Below, in pieces: positions 11,386 to 22,140 of a stretch of DNA of 64,000 nucleotides. The notes beneath the pieces were generated by a model. The model ran no database searches. It saw only the letters and a list, made by a program, of their open reading frames with translations, and was not told the origin of the DNA. The DNA is from Lotus japonicus (lineage: Eukaryota; Streptophyta; Magnoliopsida; Fabales; Fabaceae): positions 98,505,205 through 98,569,204 of the forward strand of contig NC_080041.1 of assembly GCF_012489685.1 (NCBI RefSeq). The letters run 5' to 3'. Each line of letters starts with the position of its first letter. Position 1 is the first letter of the stretch. The position numbers were made by a program, and so were the translations under genes.

Positions 11386-11900
11386 ACTCCAAGCTGCGGG
11401 AGGCCCAGCAAGATGTGGAGAAGTGGAAAACCGCTTTAGAGGATGTGAAGAATTTAAAAGCCGCCTTTCACCAAGTTGTAGAGAAGGACCTGAAGGTTGC
11501 TCAAATGGTAGTGGAGAGGTGGAAAACAATGGTAGAGGATGTGAAGTGTTTGAAAGCCGACTTTCACCAGGTTGTACAGAAGGACATGAAGGTTGCCCAA
11601 AATGATGTGAAGAAGTTGAAAATTGCCTTAGAGGATGTGAATAATTTGAGAGCCACCTTTCACGAAGTTGTAGAGAAGGACCTCAAGAATGCTCAAGAAG
11701 ATGTGAAGAAGTGGGAAATCGCTGTAGAGGATGTGGTGAATTTGAAAGCCTCCTCTCACCAAGATCTAGAGAAGGACATCAAGTTTTCCAAAGAAGATGT
11801 GGAGAAGTGTCAGACAACCACCTTTAAGGATGAGCTCTCACTACAGCATTTTAGTTTTACAACATCGCCTAAAACATGTTGCATGAAGTTTAAAAATTAA
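11386..11900 (+). pseudogene. Coiled-coil protein with 32-residue repeats, 3' end replaced by transposon sequence
   Basis: The open frame follows a possible splice acceptor (ATTGATTCAG at 11376-11385) and has no ATG at its start, so upstream exons are missing or unseen. It encodes four near-identical 32-residue units plus a partial fifth: a DVEKWKTALEDVKNLKAAF block followed by HQVVEKDLKVAQ. The heptad-like spacing of Val/Leu and the charged residues predict a long coiled coil. From 11839 the frame reads into DNA that starts CACTAC and departs from the paralogue (27.1 kb), so the last 20 residues up to the TAA at 11898 are foreign. The related copy at 22.1-27.4 kb continues to a C-terminal membrane segment that this copy lacks. 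Function unknown. Confidence 0.5.
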
Positions 11901-12014
11901 ACGGTTTTCTTATCTTTCCACAACGCTATGGAATGCGTTGTATTTTAGGGCGTTGCCCATTCATAGGACAACAGTGTTAAGTCTAAATGTAGAGTACCTA
12001 CAATTTTTTTAGTG
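11839..12014. mobile_element. Possible CACTA end inserted in the coiled-coil gene (tentative)
   Basis: The sequence departs from the paralogue exactly at CACTACAGCATTTT. It contains ACAACGC/GCGTTGT words of the kind found as subterminal repeats, and about 175 bp later reads TTTTTTTAGTG. The two ends match only in CACTA, the flanks (TCT, TTT) are not an exact 3-bp duplication, and the host gene does not resume afterwards. It may be only one end of a larger or rearranged element. Confidence 0.25.
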
Positions 12015-13685
12015 TTTTGATGACAATTATGTATAAGTCATAAACCCATTAAGTGAGCTGGCACTAAATTGATGGTTTGAAATTTCAGGAACAAATTATT
12101 GAAGCAAAGAGCTTCGTCCTACTATGTGGAAGAAGACTGTCTTACACTGAATATCACATGCATCGTCTTACCTTTGTAGATGAAGACTATGTCTTAGAGA
12201 CGGATCGTCTGACTCACTCAGAGTACTCAGCTCCTTTGTCAAGTTTACGTATATTTAGATATCATTTTAACCACTTATTTAACTTGTGTGCTTCAATTTA
12301 TATCATTTTAATTTTTAATTGATAAGTTTAGTAGTTATTAAGGTTTAGGGTAGGTTTTATGAAAATTTCAAATCTAATCTCAAGGTCTCAACTTTTTGAT
12401 GCAGGAAGTTCAAAGCGGCCTGACCAAAACTGCAACACCGCATTTGTTAACTGTCAAATTGAGCTAAAATTTGGATATATAGTTCATAACACATGAAACT
12501 ATAATTTGAACAGTTAGATTGGGAAAAGATGCAAGTTTTGATGAGAAAATGAAAAGCTTGAGAAGTATTCATGTCATTGGGAGACTGAGAAGGCACTGAG
12601 TGTCCAAGGCAGTTGAGGAAACCCACATGTGAAGAAACATGGGGCACTGGGCAACGCTTAGAGGATGTTGAGCACCCAGACAACGTAATTTCACTATAAA
12701 ATCTACTATCTCCCTTTCTATTTAATTGCTCAAAGAGAGAAGAAACACATATTAAGGAGTGCACTTAATATTGTTAATTTTCATAAAAGTATTATTTGAT
12801 TTCCTATTTTACCCTCTAGAATATGTTTTATCCATCCTCATTTATTGCTTCTACAATGGCACTATTACATTCAATGTTAAGGGGACAGGCATATAGGAAT
12901 GATTTTTTTCTCCAAAGTATACAGTTAATAAGAAAATGGGGTAGTAATTTTTAGGAGATTGGGCAGCACATAATATGACCGAAAACTTGAAAACTCAGAG
13001 AAACACTTGATAGACAAGGGGAGAGGCGTAGGAGGTTAGAGAAGAAGCTATGAAGGTCGGATTCAGCGGAGAGACATTGCAATGGTTTTGGTTCTTCTCG
13101 TTCTTCATCTATATTTGTAAAGTTTTCCATGAAAATTGATATCTAATCTCTTTTTTGTTGGGATTTGATGAATTTGTATGATACTTATACTTTCTATGTG
13201 ATTCTCTTTAATACAAATCATGTTCTTTGTCCGTAATTCAATGAATTTCTCTTGTTCTTCATGCTATGTTTTGGATTGATCACCCAAAACATTTTGATTG
13301 ATTCGAACTTGTGTAGGGAACTCACTTGCATGTTCTTGAGTTCGAAATATAGTTAATCATCTAATAAGCCTAATGCCTGAATTTGTTAGTCATAGAACAC
13401 CTAAACTTTGATCTTTTATGAGGAATCTATATTTAAGAGTAGAGAATTATTGTTATCTACTCATGTGTGGAATCCATGAAGGTCGAACTGATCTAGAATA
13501 TCCCTAGAATAACAGAGGTTGAAATAATCATACTTACGCCAGCTAGAGGGATAAATTTTGTTTTACGTAAATTACATCCACTATCTTCAACTTTGCTTAT
13601 ATGACACTATATTTAATTTTTCTCCATAATCAACCCTCCACCCAACTCATTATAACTTCTGTGATAAAATTTTAGGATTCGTCAG
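12015..13685. other. Spacer without a recognisable gene
   Basis: Only frames below about 105 codons are present, without family signatures or coding-like neighbours. The sequence is AT-rich and shows no clear transposon ends. Confidence 0.35.
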
Positions 13686-13777
13686 AAAATCCTTGACCAA
13701 TAAAAGTTAGAGACGAAGTTAGTGAAAAATTATATAAGAAAATCCCTGACCAATAAAAATTAGAGATAAAGTTAGTG
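13686..13777 (+). repeat. Imperfect direct repeat, two ~35-bp units
   Basis: AAATCCTTGACCAATAAAA followed by GTTAGAGACGAAGTTAGTGAA occurs twice, at about 13686 and 13741, with three base differences. The second unit abuts the 5' end of the LINE fragment. Confidence 0.6.
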
Positions 13778-14235
13778 AAGTGGTTCAAAGGGTTATGTGA
13801 AAGCCTGGGAGTGCTAGCGTTCCACAACAGTTTTTTGGCGGAGCTTATGGCAATGGCGACAGCAATTGAGATGGTGATGAGTTTGGACATTCCTCAGGTG
13901 GTGATTGAATCAGATTCTTTGGAAGTGGTCCAGGTCATCAACACCCCTCAAGCACCATCCCACCCTTTTGTTGAGATTATCCAGCGTGTGCTTCTCCTGA
14001 AACATGCTCATGGTAGTATGATGTTCTAGAGAAGGTAACGCTCTAGCTGACTACCTGGTGCATGTGGCCCTTGATTCCCCTCTTGGGGTGCATTACTTGG
14101 ATTTCCCAATAGGGCCTGCCATAGATTGTTAGCTTCTGATTCTCCGGAGGCCTTGGTTCCTGGTCCGGTGCATAGTTAGTGCTTGTTTTCTTGGGGCTTA
14201 GCCCTTCCGCGTAACCAAAAAAAATATAAGACCCT
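13778..14235 (+). pseudogene. L1-type LINE 3' end: RNase H tail and 3' UTR
   Basis: The frame encodes an RNase H segment (FLAELMAMATAIEMVMSLDI, then VVIESDSLEVVQVI) containing the conserved ESDS and AEL motifs of plant L1 RNase H. After a frameshift near 14020 it continues REGNALADYLVHVALDSPLG and stops at TAG (14129-14131). About 100 bp of 3' UTR end in CCAAAAAAAATA, a short poly(A). The 5' part of ORF2 is absent, so this is a 5'-truncated, mutated LINE copy. Confidence 0.65.
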
Positions 14236-15130
14236 ATCCTTGGTTGCACTTCATCTATTATTTATCCCTACATAACAAATTTGAGTTTTTGAAACTTGTC
14301 CTACTAAAAGCTCTGCCCTCTCTCCTCGTTTGCACGCTTGACCCAGCCTCCTTGGGTGGCCTCCGCGCCGCCACTGTGCGTGGCGGCAACCCCGTCGCCT
14401 TCTTACCTCTTGTCTGCTCTTTTACTTTCCGAGACCTGGTTTCCTTGTCTTTTCGCGGTGGCTGGCCTCTTTTGCTTTTAATAAAGTGGCGGACCGCCCT
14501 TGCCGATCTCCCTTCTTGTCACGGCGGCGAAGCTTTGGATCGGCCTATCTAGGTCGTGCTCGCCTCATGTCTCTCCCTCCTTCCTCGTGCTTCATCAGTG
14601 TCTTGCTCTGCGTTTGGTGGCGTTATCGTCCGCCTCCTTTTTCAGTCGTTCTCGCTGCTGTTTCGTTTTTGGGGTCGTGTTACAGATCTGGCTTCGTTGG
14701 TTCTTTCAGATCCGACATCATTGGGTCCGGTGGTGGCTGGCTTGTTCGTGGGTCTATGCCAAACAATGTCGGCGGTGGTTCTTGGGGCGTGCGACGATAG
14801 ATCCGAAATAGAACCCAGGTGTGTGACTTCTTCACCCTCCCTAATTGCTCCTTCACCGCCTGCAAACGCCGCACGCTCGCTGTGAGAGGTGAACCTGTTT
14901 TCTTTTTAGACTGCTGGACTCCAATCGTAGCTTCAATCCAGGTTTTGAATGGTGGCACCAGCTATTTATATAAGCCAAGAATTATGTTTTTAAGACCCTC
15001 TTTTACTGGTAGAGTTTATATTTCATCTTCATGGAATGAGCTTGCTTATGGAATGCTAGATTTATATGAAGCCAAAGGAGTGGAGTGGAGTTGCGTTAGC
15101 AAAGAAATCGGGAATTGGGTTTGGAGCCCC
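14236..15130. other. GC-rich block (about 14290-14890), no recognised gene
   Basis: By eye this is the most GC-rich stretch of the window. It is open in three overlapping forward frames of 100-110 codons (14244-14552, 14486-14800, 14556-14885), none with a family signature, as expected when stops are rare because of composition. It could be captured coding sequence or a LINE 5' UTR. The MULE that follows starts somewhere near 15.13 kb. Confidence 0.35.
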
Positions 15131-15189
15131 ACCCTTTAGGCTCCCCGTCCCACCCTTTTTTTTTAAACTCAAAAGTACCCTACGGATTT

Positions 15190-15325
15190 TTATATTCCGT
15201 ATTCTGTTTAATGAATACAGAATATAAACAACTGTATTTTAACCCAAAATGTACTCTACTGTTTTTTATATTCCGTATTCTGTATAATGAATACGGCATA
15301 TCAAAAACCGTATTTTATCTCACAG
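15190..15325. repeat. Two imperfect palindromes around TTCCGTATTCTGT
   Basis: TATATTCCGTATTCTGT is followed a few bases later by its near-complement (AATACAGAATATA). The arrangement recurs about 75 bp downstream with AATACGGCATATC. These may be subterminal binding sites of the MULE transposase. Confidence 0.45.
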
Positions 15326-15682
15326 TCTGATCACCTTTTCCACCATTACTCCTCCCTCCACCAACTCCTCCCATGACCCCTGTACTTTTTCTGACAAGCA
15401 GGTCACGGACCTTTCCCACATTACTCATTTCCATCACCATTACTCCTCAACTCCCTCACATTTCTTCTTCCCACCACCACCAACATATCCACTTTCCTTC
15501 TTTCCATCACCACCACCACCACCGCCGCCATCTCCTGGTAAGTGTTGTTAGTTTTTAGTACTTTATTTATAATTAGTTTAAGTAGTTAGTTGTTAGTTAA
15601 GTAGTTAGTTTAGGTAGTTAAGTTGGTGGTTTAAGGCTTCTGCATCGCGAACAAATACGGAAAATGAAAGTTCATATTCAAT

Positions 15683-15786
15683 ACGAACTTTGATTTGCCG
15701 TATTTAATATGAACTTTGATTTACCGGTTTCAATATGAACATTGATTTACCGTATTGAATATGAACATTGATTTACCGTATTTTAT
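15683..15786 (+). repeat. Four tandem 26-bp units ending at the transposase start codon
   Basis: The units follow the pattern ATGAACATTGATTTACCGTA plus TTGAAT, with few differences between copies (15683, 15709, 15735, 15761). The next base after the fourth unit is the ATGAAT that opens the MULE frame at 15787, so the start codon is itself the beginning of a fifth partial unit. Confidence 0.75.
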
Positions 15787-18752
15787 ATGAATAGGATGAC
15801 AGACTCTTATATTTTTGGTGAATCACAATTGATAAAGGCTGAATTGGAAAATGATCATCTTAAAGAGGAGCAACCTGGTCCATTTGTACCCCCGAGTATA
15901 AGTATAGATGTCTCCCATTTATATGCAACTAATCAGGTACCCATTGAACAAATTTTTGCATGTTTTGTTTATGCTTTGTTTATGCCTTGTTTATGTCTTA
16001 TGCCTTGTTTCTCATTAAACAGCGTTTCCCTACATGAGATGATCTTCTCAAATGGGTTCACGACATTTCGATTAGAAATAATTATGTTCTGATGATCACA
16101 AAGTCTGATAGTGGTGCGAATGGAAGAAAATAATATGTTTATCTGGGGTGTGGGAAGCATGGTTTGTATGCTCCCTACAAAGAACATGATCTTGTTGAAG
16201 GAACAGAAACACAAAAGACAGGTTGTCCTTTTAGACTAAAAGGACGACCTACAAAAAATGGTAGATATTGGTGGCTCAGGTGATGGAGGGTAAACACATC
16301 CATGAACCAGCTAAGTCACTACTTGGCCACAATTACGTTGGTCGGCTAACTAGTAATGAGAAGGAGGAAGTGATAAAACAGGCTAAGATTCGGGTTCCAC
16401 CGAGAAAGATGTTGTTGTCCTTGAAGGAAAAAAATCCTGCAACCTTTTCTACCATCCGACAAATTTATGGTGTTTGCAAGAGGTTTTGACAATCCGTTCG
16501 TGAGTCATTGACAGAGATGCAACACTTGCTGAAGAAGTTGGACGGTGACAAGTATGTTCACTTTGAAAGGAATGAACCTGGATCGAAAGTCATCAAAGAT
16601 GTATTTTGGGCTCATCCGAATGCTGTCAAACTGTTCAACACATTTCCTTATGTAGTGATCATGGATTGCACATACAAGACAAGCAAATATAAACTACTCT
16701 TGCTCGAGATTGTTGGCCTAACCTCCACAGATAAAACATACTCAATAGCATTCTGCTACATTGGTAGTGAGGGCACAGATTACTACATTTGGGCCTAAAA
16801 GTGTATGAAGTCTCTTATTGCCGACCAAGCCAGATTGCCTACAGTGATTGTGACTGACCGAGATCTGGCCTTACTGGGTGCTGTTAAACAAAGCCTTCCC
16901 ACAACTACCCATTTATTATGCTTGTGGCACATCAAAAAGTGTGTTTTGGTAAAGTGCAAATTGTATGTTGGCACAAATAATTTTGCTGTAGAGGTTATAG
17001 ACAAGTGGGCCGAGTTGGTAGATGCTGCAACAGTTGAAGAATTTGAAGGTCATTGGATGGAATTGTTTAAAATGTGCAAGGATAAATACAACAACTTTAT
17101 CACTTATTGTTCTACTACATGGTTGGTCCACAAGGAGAAACTTTCCAAGGCATGGACAAATCATGTGATGCATTTTGGAACAACAACAAGCAACAGGTAC
17201 AAGAAATATGTTATTACTTGTTATATGTTTTTCATTTGATAGACTATTACAGTATTAATTCTTATATGTTTTAAAGTAGAAAGTAATAAGGCGCGTTGTT
17301 TGTTTGCAGGGCTGAAGGTGCACATGCCAGCTTGAAGAGGATGTTGCGGAACAGCAAGGGTGACCTGGCCACTTCATGGGATGTGTCGCATAGTTTGACC
17401 TTGAATCGTCACACTGAGATAGTAGCATCGTTTGAGCGCAGTATTAACAGAATTGATCACATTTTCAAGACCCCATTCTACATAAATATTAGAGGATTTG
17501 TGTCAAACAAATGCTTGCAACTCATTGATACTGAACAGATAAGAACGAAGTCCTACGGCGGCAGATGCGATTGCTTATTGAGAGAGACTCATGGACTACC
17601 TTGCGGTTGTCAACTTGCAGGTTACCGGTCAACCACTCTTGTCAATTGTTTCTATTTGTTATTGAATGTGACACGTTTGTGAACTTGCAGGTTACAGAAG
17701 AATTCTGTATGAGGCAATTCATCCATTCTGGAAGAGCCTAAGTTGGGAGCATGTACCTGTTGCAAAGACTGGCAGCTCAAATATTTGCGGCCTAAACCAT
17801 GGAGAAATGCACCCAGAAGTAGATGCACTGACACTTTATTTCCATTCTTTGGATACTGGAGGGCAGAGTATGGTTAGGAGGAAGCTTCAGGCGATATATT
17901 GTCCTGAAAGCAGTTCACTGGGTACTCCTGAGGTTCGGATAAAGTCCAACCGCACTCTTAAGTTGAAGGAGAGCAAACCACCCAAGGGTCGAACAATAGG
18001 ATCCTTGACTCGTGATCCTTCAGGGTTTGAACATGTTGACATGGAGATGAAAGCGGCAAAGAAGGCTTCACAACCAGCAAAGAAGGCTTCACAACCAGCA
18101 AAGAGGAAGAAGTGTGTGAAGAATTCTGATACAAGCTATTTCATGAGTCATTTTCCAGCCTTTCTCCATCCATATATAGACGGAGTTACAAATGTTGAGG
18201 ATGATGACAACTGTGGCTATAGATCCATTGCTGCATTACTGGGGCATTCCTATGGTGAGGACGGTTGGCCTTGGATTAGGGCATCGTTGATAGGAGAACT
18301 TGAACATAATATGTTGATGTATGAGTCCATGTGGTCCAGACAGATTGTTAATGCCTTACATGATCGACTCACTCTTCCTCATGGTGACCCGGCCACCCCT
18401 GATAAATGGATGCAACTGCCATAGATGGGATACCTTGTGGCAACAAAGTTCCAAGTGGTTCTCATAACCTTCTCCTCTAAGGGTTGTAACACATACCTTC
18501 CACTAAGAGAAGCCGGTCCACCAGATTTGCATCCTGCTATAGCTATTGGTCATGTGATAAATCACTATATACATGTATATTTTGATTAAGTAGACTAATA
18601 TTTTGGTTCCCTACTAGCTTGTCAATTAATTTTTGTATTTGGAAGTTATCTAATTTTTTGGTTATTTCCTATAATATAGCTCCATTTAACTCCTGGACAC
18701 CCTATGCCGCCTATTGCTCCCCAATGGCAATGGCATGCTGATGCTGCCTCCG
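15787..18752 (+). pseudogene. MULE transposase with SWIM zinc finger and C-terminal OTU cysteine-protease domain
   Basis: Exon 1 (15787-15936, MNRMTDSYIF) is followed by a zinc-finger DNA-binding exon (GCGKHGLYAPYKEHD, then RLKGRPTKNGRYWW). The transposase core (16268-17200) contains VIMDCTYKT and VTDRDLALL, which supply catalytic aspartates, and CLWHIKKCV. After an intron comes a SWIM-like finger (CDCLLRETHGLPCGC). The last exons encode NVEDDDNCGYRSIAALLG, the D-x-N-C active site of OTU proteases, and a late HVINHYIHV that could supply the histidine. It is dead: stops at about 16033, 16132, 16795 (GCC TAA) and 18421, and a frameshift near 16277. OTU domains fused to MULE transposases are known in plants. 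Confidence 0.7.
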
Positions 18753-18900
18753 GATACTGACACGGCCCATATGGTCTTCGTTTTGACATGTTCGCTGCAG
18801 AATTTTGGCTTGCGAATTTTGCTCCTCTTGGTCATATTCAAGATAGCTATGTGGACATCACCACAAATTGAGTGTTTCATATCGTGTAATATTCATTTGT

Positions 18901-20400
18901 AAACGCTCTGTAATATTAATTTGATGACTTATCCTTAGGTTGTTTAGGATAACTATGTAGACAGAACCATAGATTGACAGGTCACTGCGTGTAATGTTCA
19001 CTTGCTGCTTTTGGTAATATTAATTTGTTGTTACGTTGTTAATTTGATGGTCCTTGCATAGTAAATACACAAATACAAAGTCTTGTCACATTTGTCATTT
19101 GATTTCATTAATTAACAAATCACAGAAGTGCAGATGAGAAAAGCAGAAATAAGGACAAGGAAAAATGAAGAAAAAGGAAAGTGTGGGAACTATATCCTGC
19201 TAAGTGATTCCCCTCCTATCATTTCCATCATCAAAGTCTTGTCATTTCCATCCACTACACGACGAACTATAAACTTGACATTACTCTCACCCACAAACCC
19301 CAACCGCACTTCTACTATCCACCAATACACCATAAATCTTCTGACCATTCTGCTATAAATCTCCATTGTGTCTTGCCTCTTCTTCTTATTCTTCTTCTTC
19401 ATCCTCTTTTTCACTACTTTGAAATGTAATTTCATGTTAAATATGTACTACATAACAATATAGTTTCTTTCATTTTTTAACAAATTACAAGAATATTATA
19501 CATGAAAATATGTTCGTGTTAATAGGAAGGCAAACAATACAGCTCATGTTTGTGGACGCTTTTTTCAAGTATTAATGAAAGTCGTACTGGTTATCAAAAA
19601 GATAATATTTTCATATAATTTAATACATTTATCATAATATATTATTTAATAATTTTAAGAGTATATATATATATATATATAATTATGAAAAATTAATAGT
19701 AAAATATATATGTCGTACAAGAGGATTTGGAAAAAAGTATATATATACTTATAGTTATTTAAGTTTAAATTATACGGTGAAAAACTTTAATGAAAAATGA
19801 ATATTTTTCATATTAAAACTAATGTAAAAATAAAGTTCAGTGTTTTTTATATTATTTTAAGTATTTATATAAATAAAACTATAGAATATTTTCCTGTACA
19901 TCTACGGTATAATATAAGTTTCATAAGTATGGAATTTCAAATATGTAGGCCACTGAGATTTGACAATAAATGAATCCCAACGTCATTGTTTAAGGCTTTG
20001 AATTACTATATAGCCTGTCCACATTTTTGTCCTGTATATTCACTTATTCCGCAGAGAAAAAATTTCCTTTATGAAAATAAAAATAAATAAGGAAAAATAA
20101 AATAATAGAGTGACATATATATATGATTTTTTTTGAAATGGACACATATATATGTTGGAGCAGGGGAATGGATAACACTTCATTTCTATCCACACCCAGA
20201 GAGAGAAATAAAAAAAGGACTAAAAAATATCATATGTAATAATATGTACAAAAAAGCAAAAAAGATATAAAGAAAAAATAAGTTAAATTAAGATATAAGA
20301 AAAAGCTAAGTGTGTGAATAAATTAACGGAAACACCACTCCTCTTATTTGAAGATGAGTTTGATCTATCAACTATCATTCGGATTTCATGAAAAATTTGG
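18901..20400. other. AT-rich spacer, no gene
   Basis: No coding frame is convincing. From about 19.92 kb the sequence becomes alignable by eye to 9.8-10.6 kb (for example CCCAACGTCATTGTTTAAG, and the ATTTCTATCCACACC segment), marking the left part of the duplicated unit. A pyrimidine-rich CTTCTTCTTATTCTTCTTC tract lies at about 19380. Confidence 0.4.
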
Positions 20401-20401
20401 C

Positions 20402-20412
20402 TATATAAATAG
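20402..20412 (+). promoter_or_regulatory. TATA box of cysteine-rich peptide gene 2
   Basis: TATATAAATAG lies 86 bp before the ATG, which predicts a transcription start near 20432 and a 5' UTR of about 65 bp. Confidence 0.65.
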
Positions 20413-20497
20413 ACCTATTGCTGCTTGCCTCTTCACAAGGTAAAAATAAGAAAGAGATATTTCACATAGAAAGAGTGAGTTAGTGATCGAGAGAGAG

Positions 20498-20788
20498 ATG
20501 AAGTTGAACAACAAGAGATTAGCTCAGGTTGCTTGTCTTCTTTTCCTCTTGGGCTTGGCTTTAGCTTCAACTCTTGTTTATGCAGGCTGCTCCTCCTGCT
20601 CCACCACCACCACCACCTGCACCAAATCATGCTCGTGTGATTCCTGCAGCTGTGACACGTGTTGCAAATGCTGCTCATGCTGCACAAAATCATCAAGCTG
20701 TGGGGGTTGCAAAAGTACTCGCGGTAATGACTGTTGCTGTGAGTCATGCAATTCCTGTTCCTGTGGCAATGGAGGTAAATGCAACTAG
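20498..20788 (+). CDS. Secreted cysteine-rich peptide 2 (96 aa)
   Basis: This is the paralogue of the gene at 10666-10974. The start is the ATG at 20498; the upstream in-frame GTG is not used because the paralogue has its ATG here. The signal peptide (residues 1-29) differs at three positions from copy 1. The mature part is 67 residues with 22 cysteines. Compared with copy 1 it lost the four residues around SCDS, and CKSSCSNDCC became CKSTRGNDCC, removing one further cysteine. The CTAGCTAGCTAG run after the stop is conserved in both copies. Function unknown; the conserved pattern of CC and CxC pairs suggests either metal binding or a dense disulfide fold. Confidence 0.75.
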   Translation: MKLNNKRLAQVACLLFLLGLALASTLVYAGCSSCSTTTTTCTKSCSCDSCSCDTCCKCCSCCTKSSSCGGCKSTRGNDCCCESCNSCSCGNGGKCN

Positions 20789-20861
20789 CTAGCTAGTTCA
20801 CTAAGAATGAACAATTATTAAGTTCCATTAACTTTGATCGATGTGAAACAGTTTCAAAAAA

Positions 20862-21108
20862 ATTAATGTGCGAGTGTTTTTCCCTTTCGTCGTTTTGTTT
20901 TGGTGTTCTTAGGCTGGCAGGGAGCTATGTTGTTGTGGTAGTGTCTTGTTTCAACCTTTGTTTGGGTGGTTTGTTTTGTAAGGGTTAGGTTTTTAGGATG
21001 TTTGCTGTTTGAATATTGTTGGGTGGGGATAATTTCTTTGTACTCTGATTATGCGAATTCATTCTCATGTGATTTTTAAATGATATTTTTGTTGTTTGAA
21101 AAAAAAAC
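20862..21108 (+). mobile_element. Possible LINE 3' UTR with short poly(A)
   Basis: This T/G-rich non-coding stretch is absent from the duplicate unit at 11.0 kb and ends TTGTTGTTTGAAAAAAAAA. A 22-bp word (TTTCTTTGTACTCTGATTAT plus GC) occurs at about 21032 and again at about 21160, possibly from a target-site or local duplication. No coding part remains. Confidence 0.3.
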
Positions 21109-21681
21109 TGTATATGTCTATATGATTGATGCGAATTAAAACAAGTCAGGATCATATCGTTTCTTTGTACTCTGATTATGCCTGAATATGATCCATCAAA
21201 CCTTTAACAGAAAGAAGAAATATGTATACACCAGTAGAGCAAGACAAGAAGCAGGAAACCGTGACAAAATAACAATGTACTGGGTAGGTGTGAAATGTAA
21301 CACACTGTTTACACCATCTTATAATGGTACGTAGCAGTCAGGGAAAAAATTGATGGTTTACAAGTTTAAAAACTCAATAAATCCATAAACAGGTATATAT
21401 ATGTTCTATATGTCAAAAAAAAAAGGTATATATATGTTCTAAACACATAAATTTCTCAATTAAAGAAAACTCATTAATAATTAACGAGCTTCGGTATCTT
21501 AAAAGCACATGCCAACCTATAGTTGTGCATTAGAAAAACAGCACTTGTGAGTTCATACTCAATCGACAATTTTTTTTTCAAAAGTAATTAACATGAATGG
21601 AATGGGGTATACTATTGAAGTATAGCTTAACCAAATCTTGTACTCTTTATTCATACTTAATCCAGATATGAATTGATTCAG

Positions 21682-21839
21682 ACTCCAAGCCGCAGGAGCC
21701 CCAACAGGATGTGAAGACGTGGAAAGCCTACGCTTATGCCGTCTTAACTGCCTTCGCCACCTTCGCTGCCATCTGCCTCTCCCACCTCATTTTTTATCGT
21801 CTGTACAGAAATCATTTCTCCTGTACGAGTTCTCTGTGA
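21682..21839 (+). other. Possible exon with a membrane segment, related to the coiled-coil gene
   Basis: The first 45 bases after the shared acceptor (ATTGATTCAG) match the first exon piece of copy 1 (SKPQEPQQDVKTWK versus SKLREAQQDVEKWK). The frame then diverges into a single hydrophobic helix (AVLTAFATFAAICLSHLIFY) and stops at 21837. It may be a separate short paralogue encoding a tail-anchored protein. Upstream exons are not seen. Confidence 0.35.
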
Positions 21840-22140
21840 CGTTACCTAGACATATAATTTGATGTCATTGAAGCCGTCATGTTGGCCTTCCAATAAGCTG
21901 CACAAATTGCAACTCTGGTAGAGTCGAATGAGTTGTAAGTTCTAGCTCTGATTAAAATAGAAAAATTTATTTCGCTCTAAAGTCAGTTGGTTTCATTGTT
22001 AAATATTGAAGTTTATAAGCTTTAGAATGGTTTCTCTGTGATGTATTTGCTTGAGTAAGCATGATTTGCTCTTAATTTACTTGATATGTTTGCGTTGCAA
22101 TATCACTCTGTGATATTATTCTCTGCCTACGGGCACCATT

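Larger units (their letters stand above)
15140..18900 (+). mobile_element. Decayed MULE with transposase and OTU domain (ends approximate)
   Basis: The element is defined by its transposase pseudogene (15787-18752). The AT-rich leader holds imperfect palindromes built on TTCCGTATTC (15190-15325) and a tandem 26-bp repeat (15683-15786). Terminal inverted repeats and a 9-bp target duplication could not be identified, so both ends are approximate. Confidence 0.5.

Noticed and set aside
11423..11605. Second open frame in the coiled-coil repeat region (Cys/Gly-rich)
   Set aside because: It is a shadow of the repeated 96-bp unit. The other frame shows heptad-like residues and agrees with the second copy.
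14486..14885. Three overlapping GC-rich ORFs of about 105 codons
   Set aside because: All three frames are open at once, with no family signature. This is expected from stop-poor composition and cannot be called a gene.
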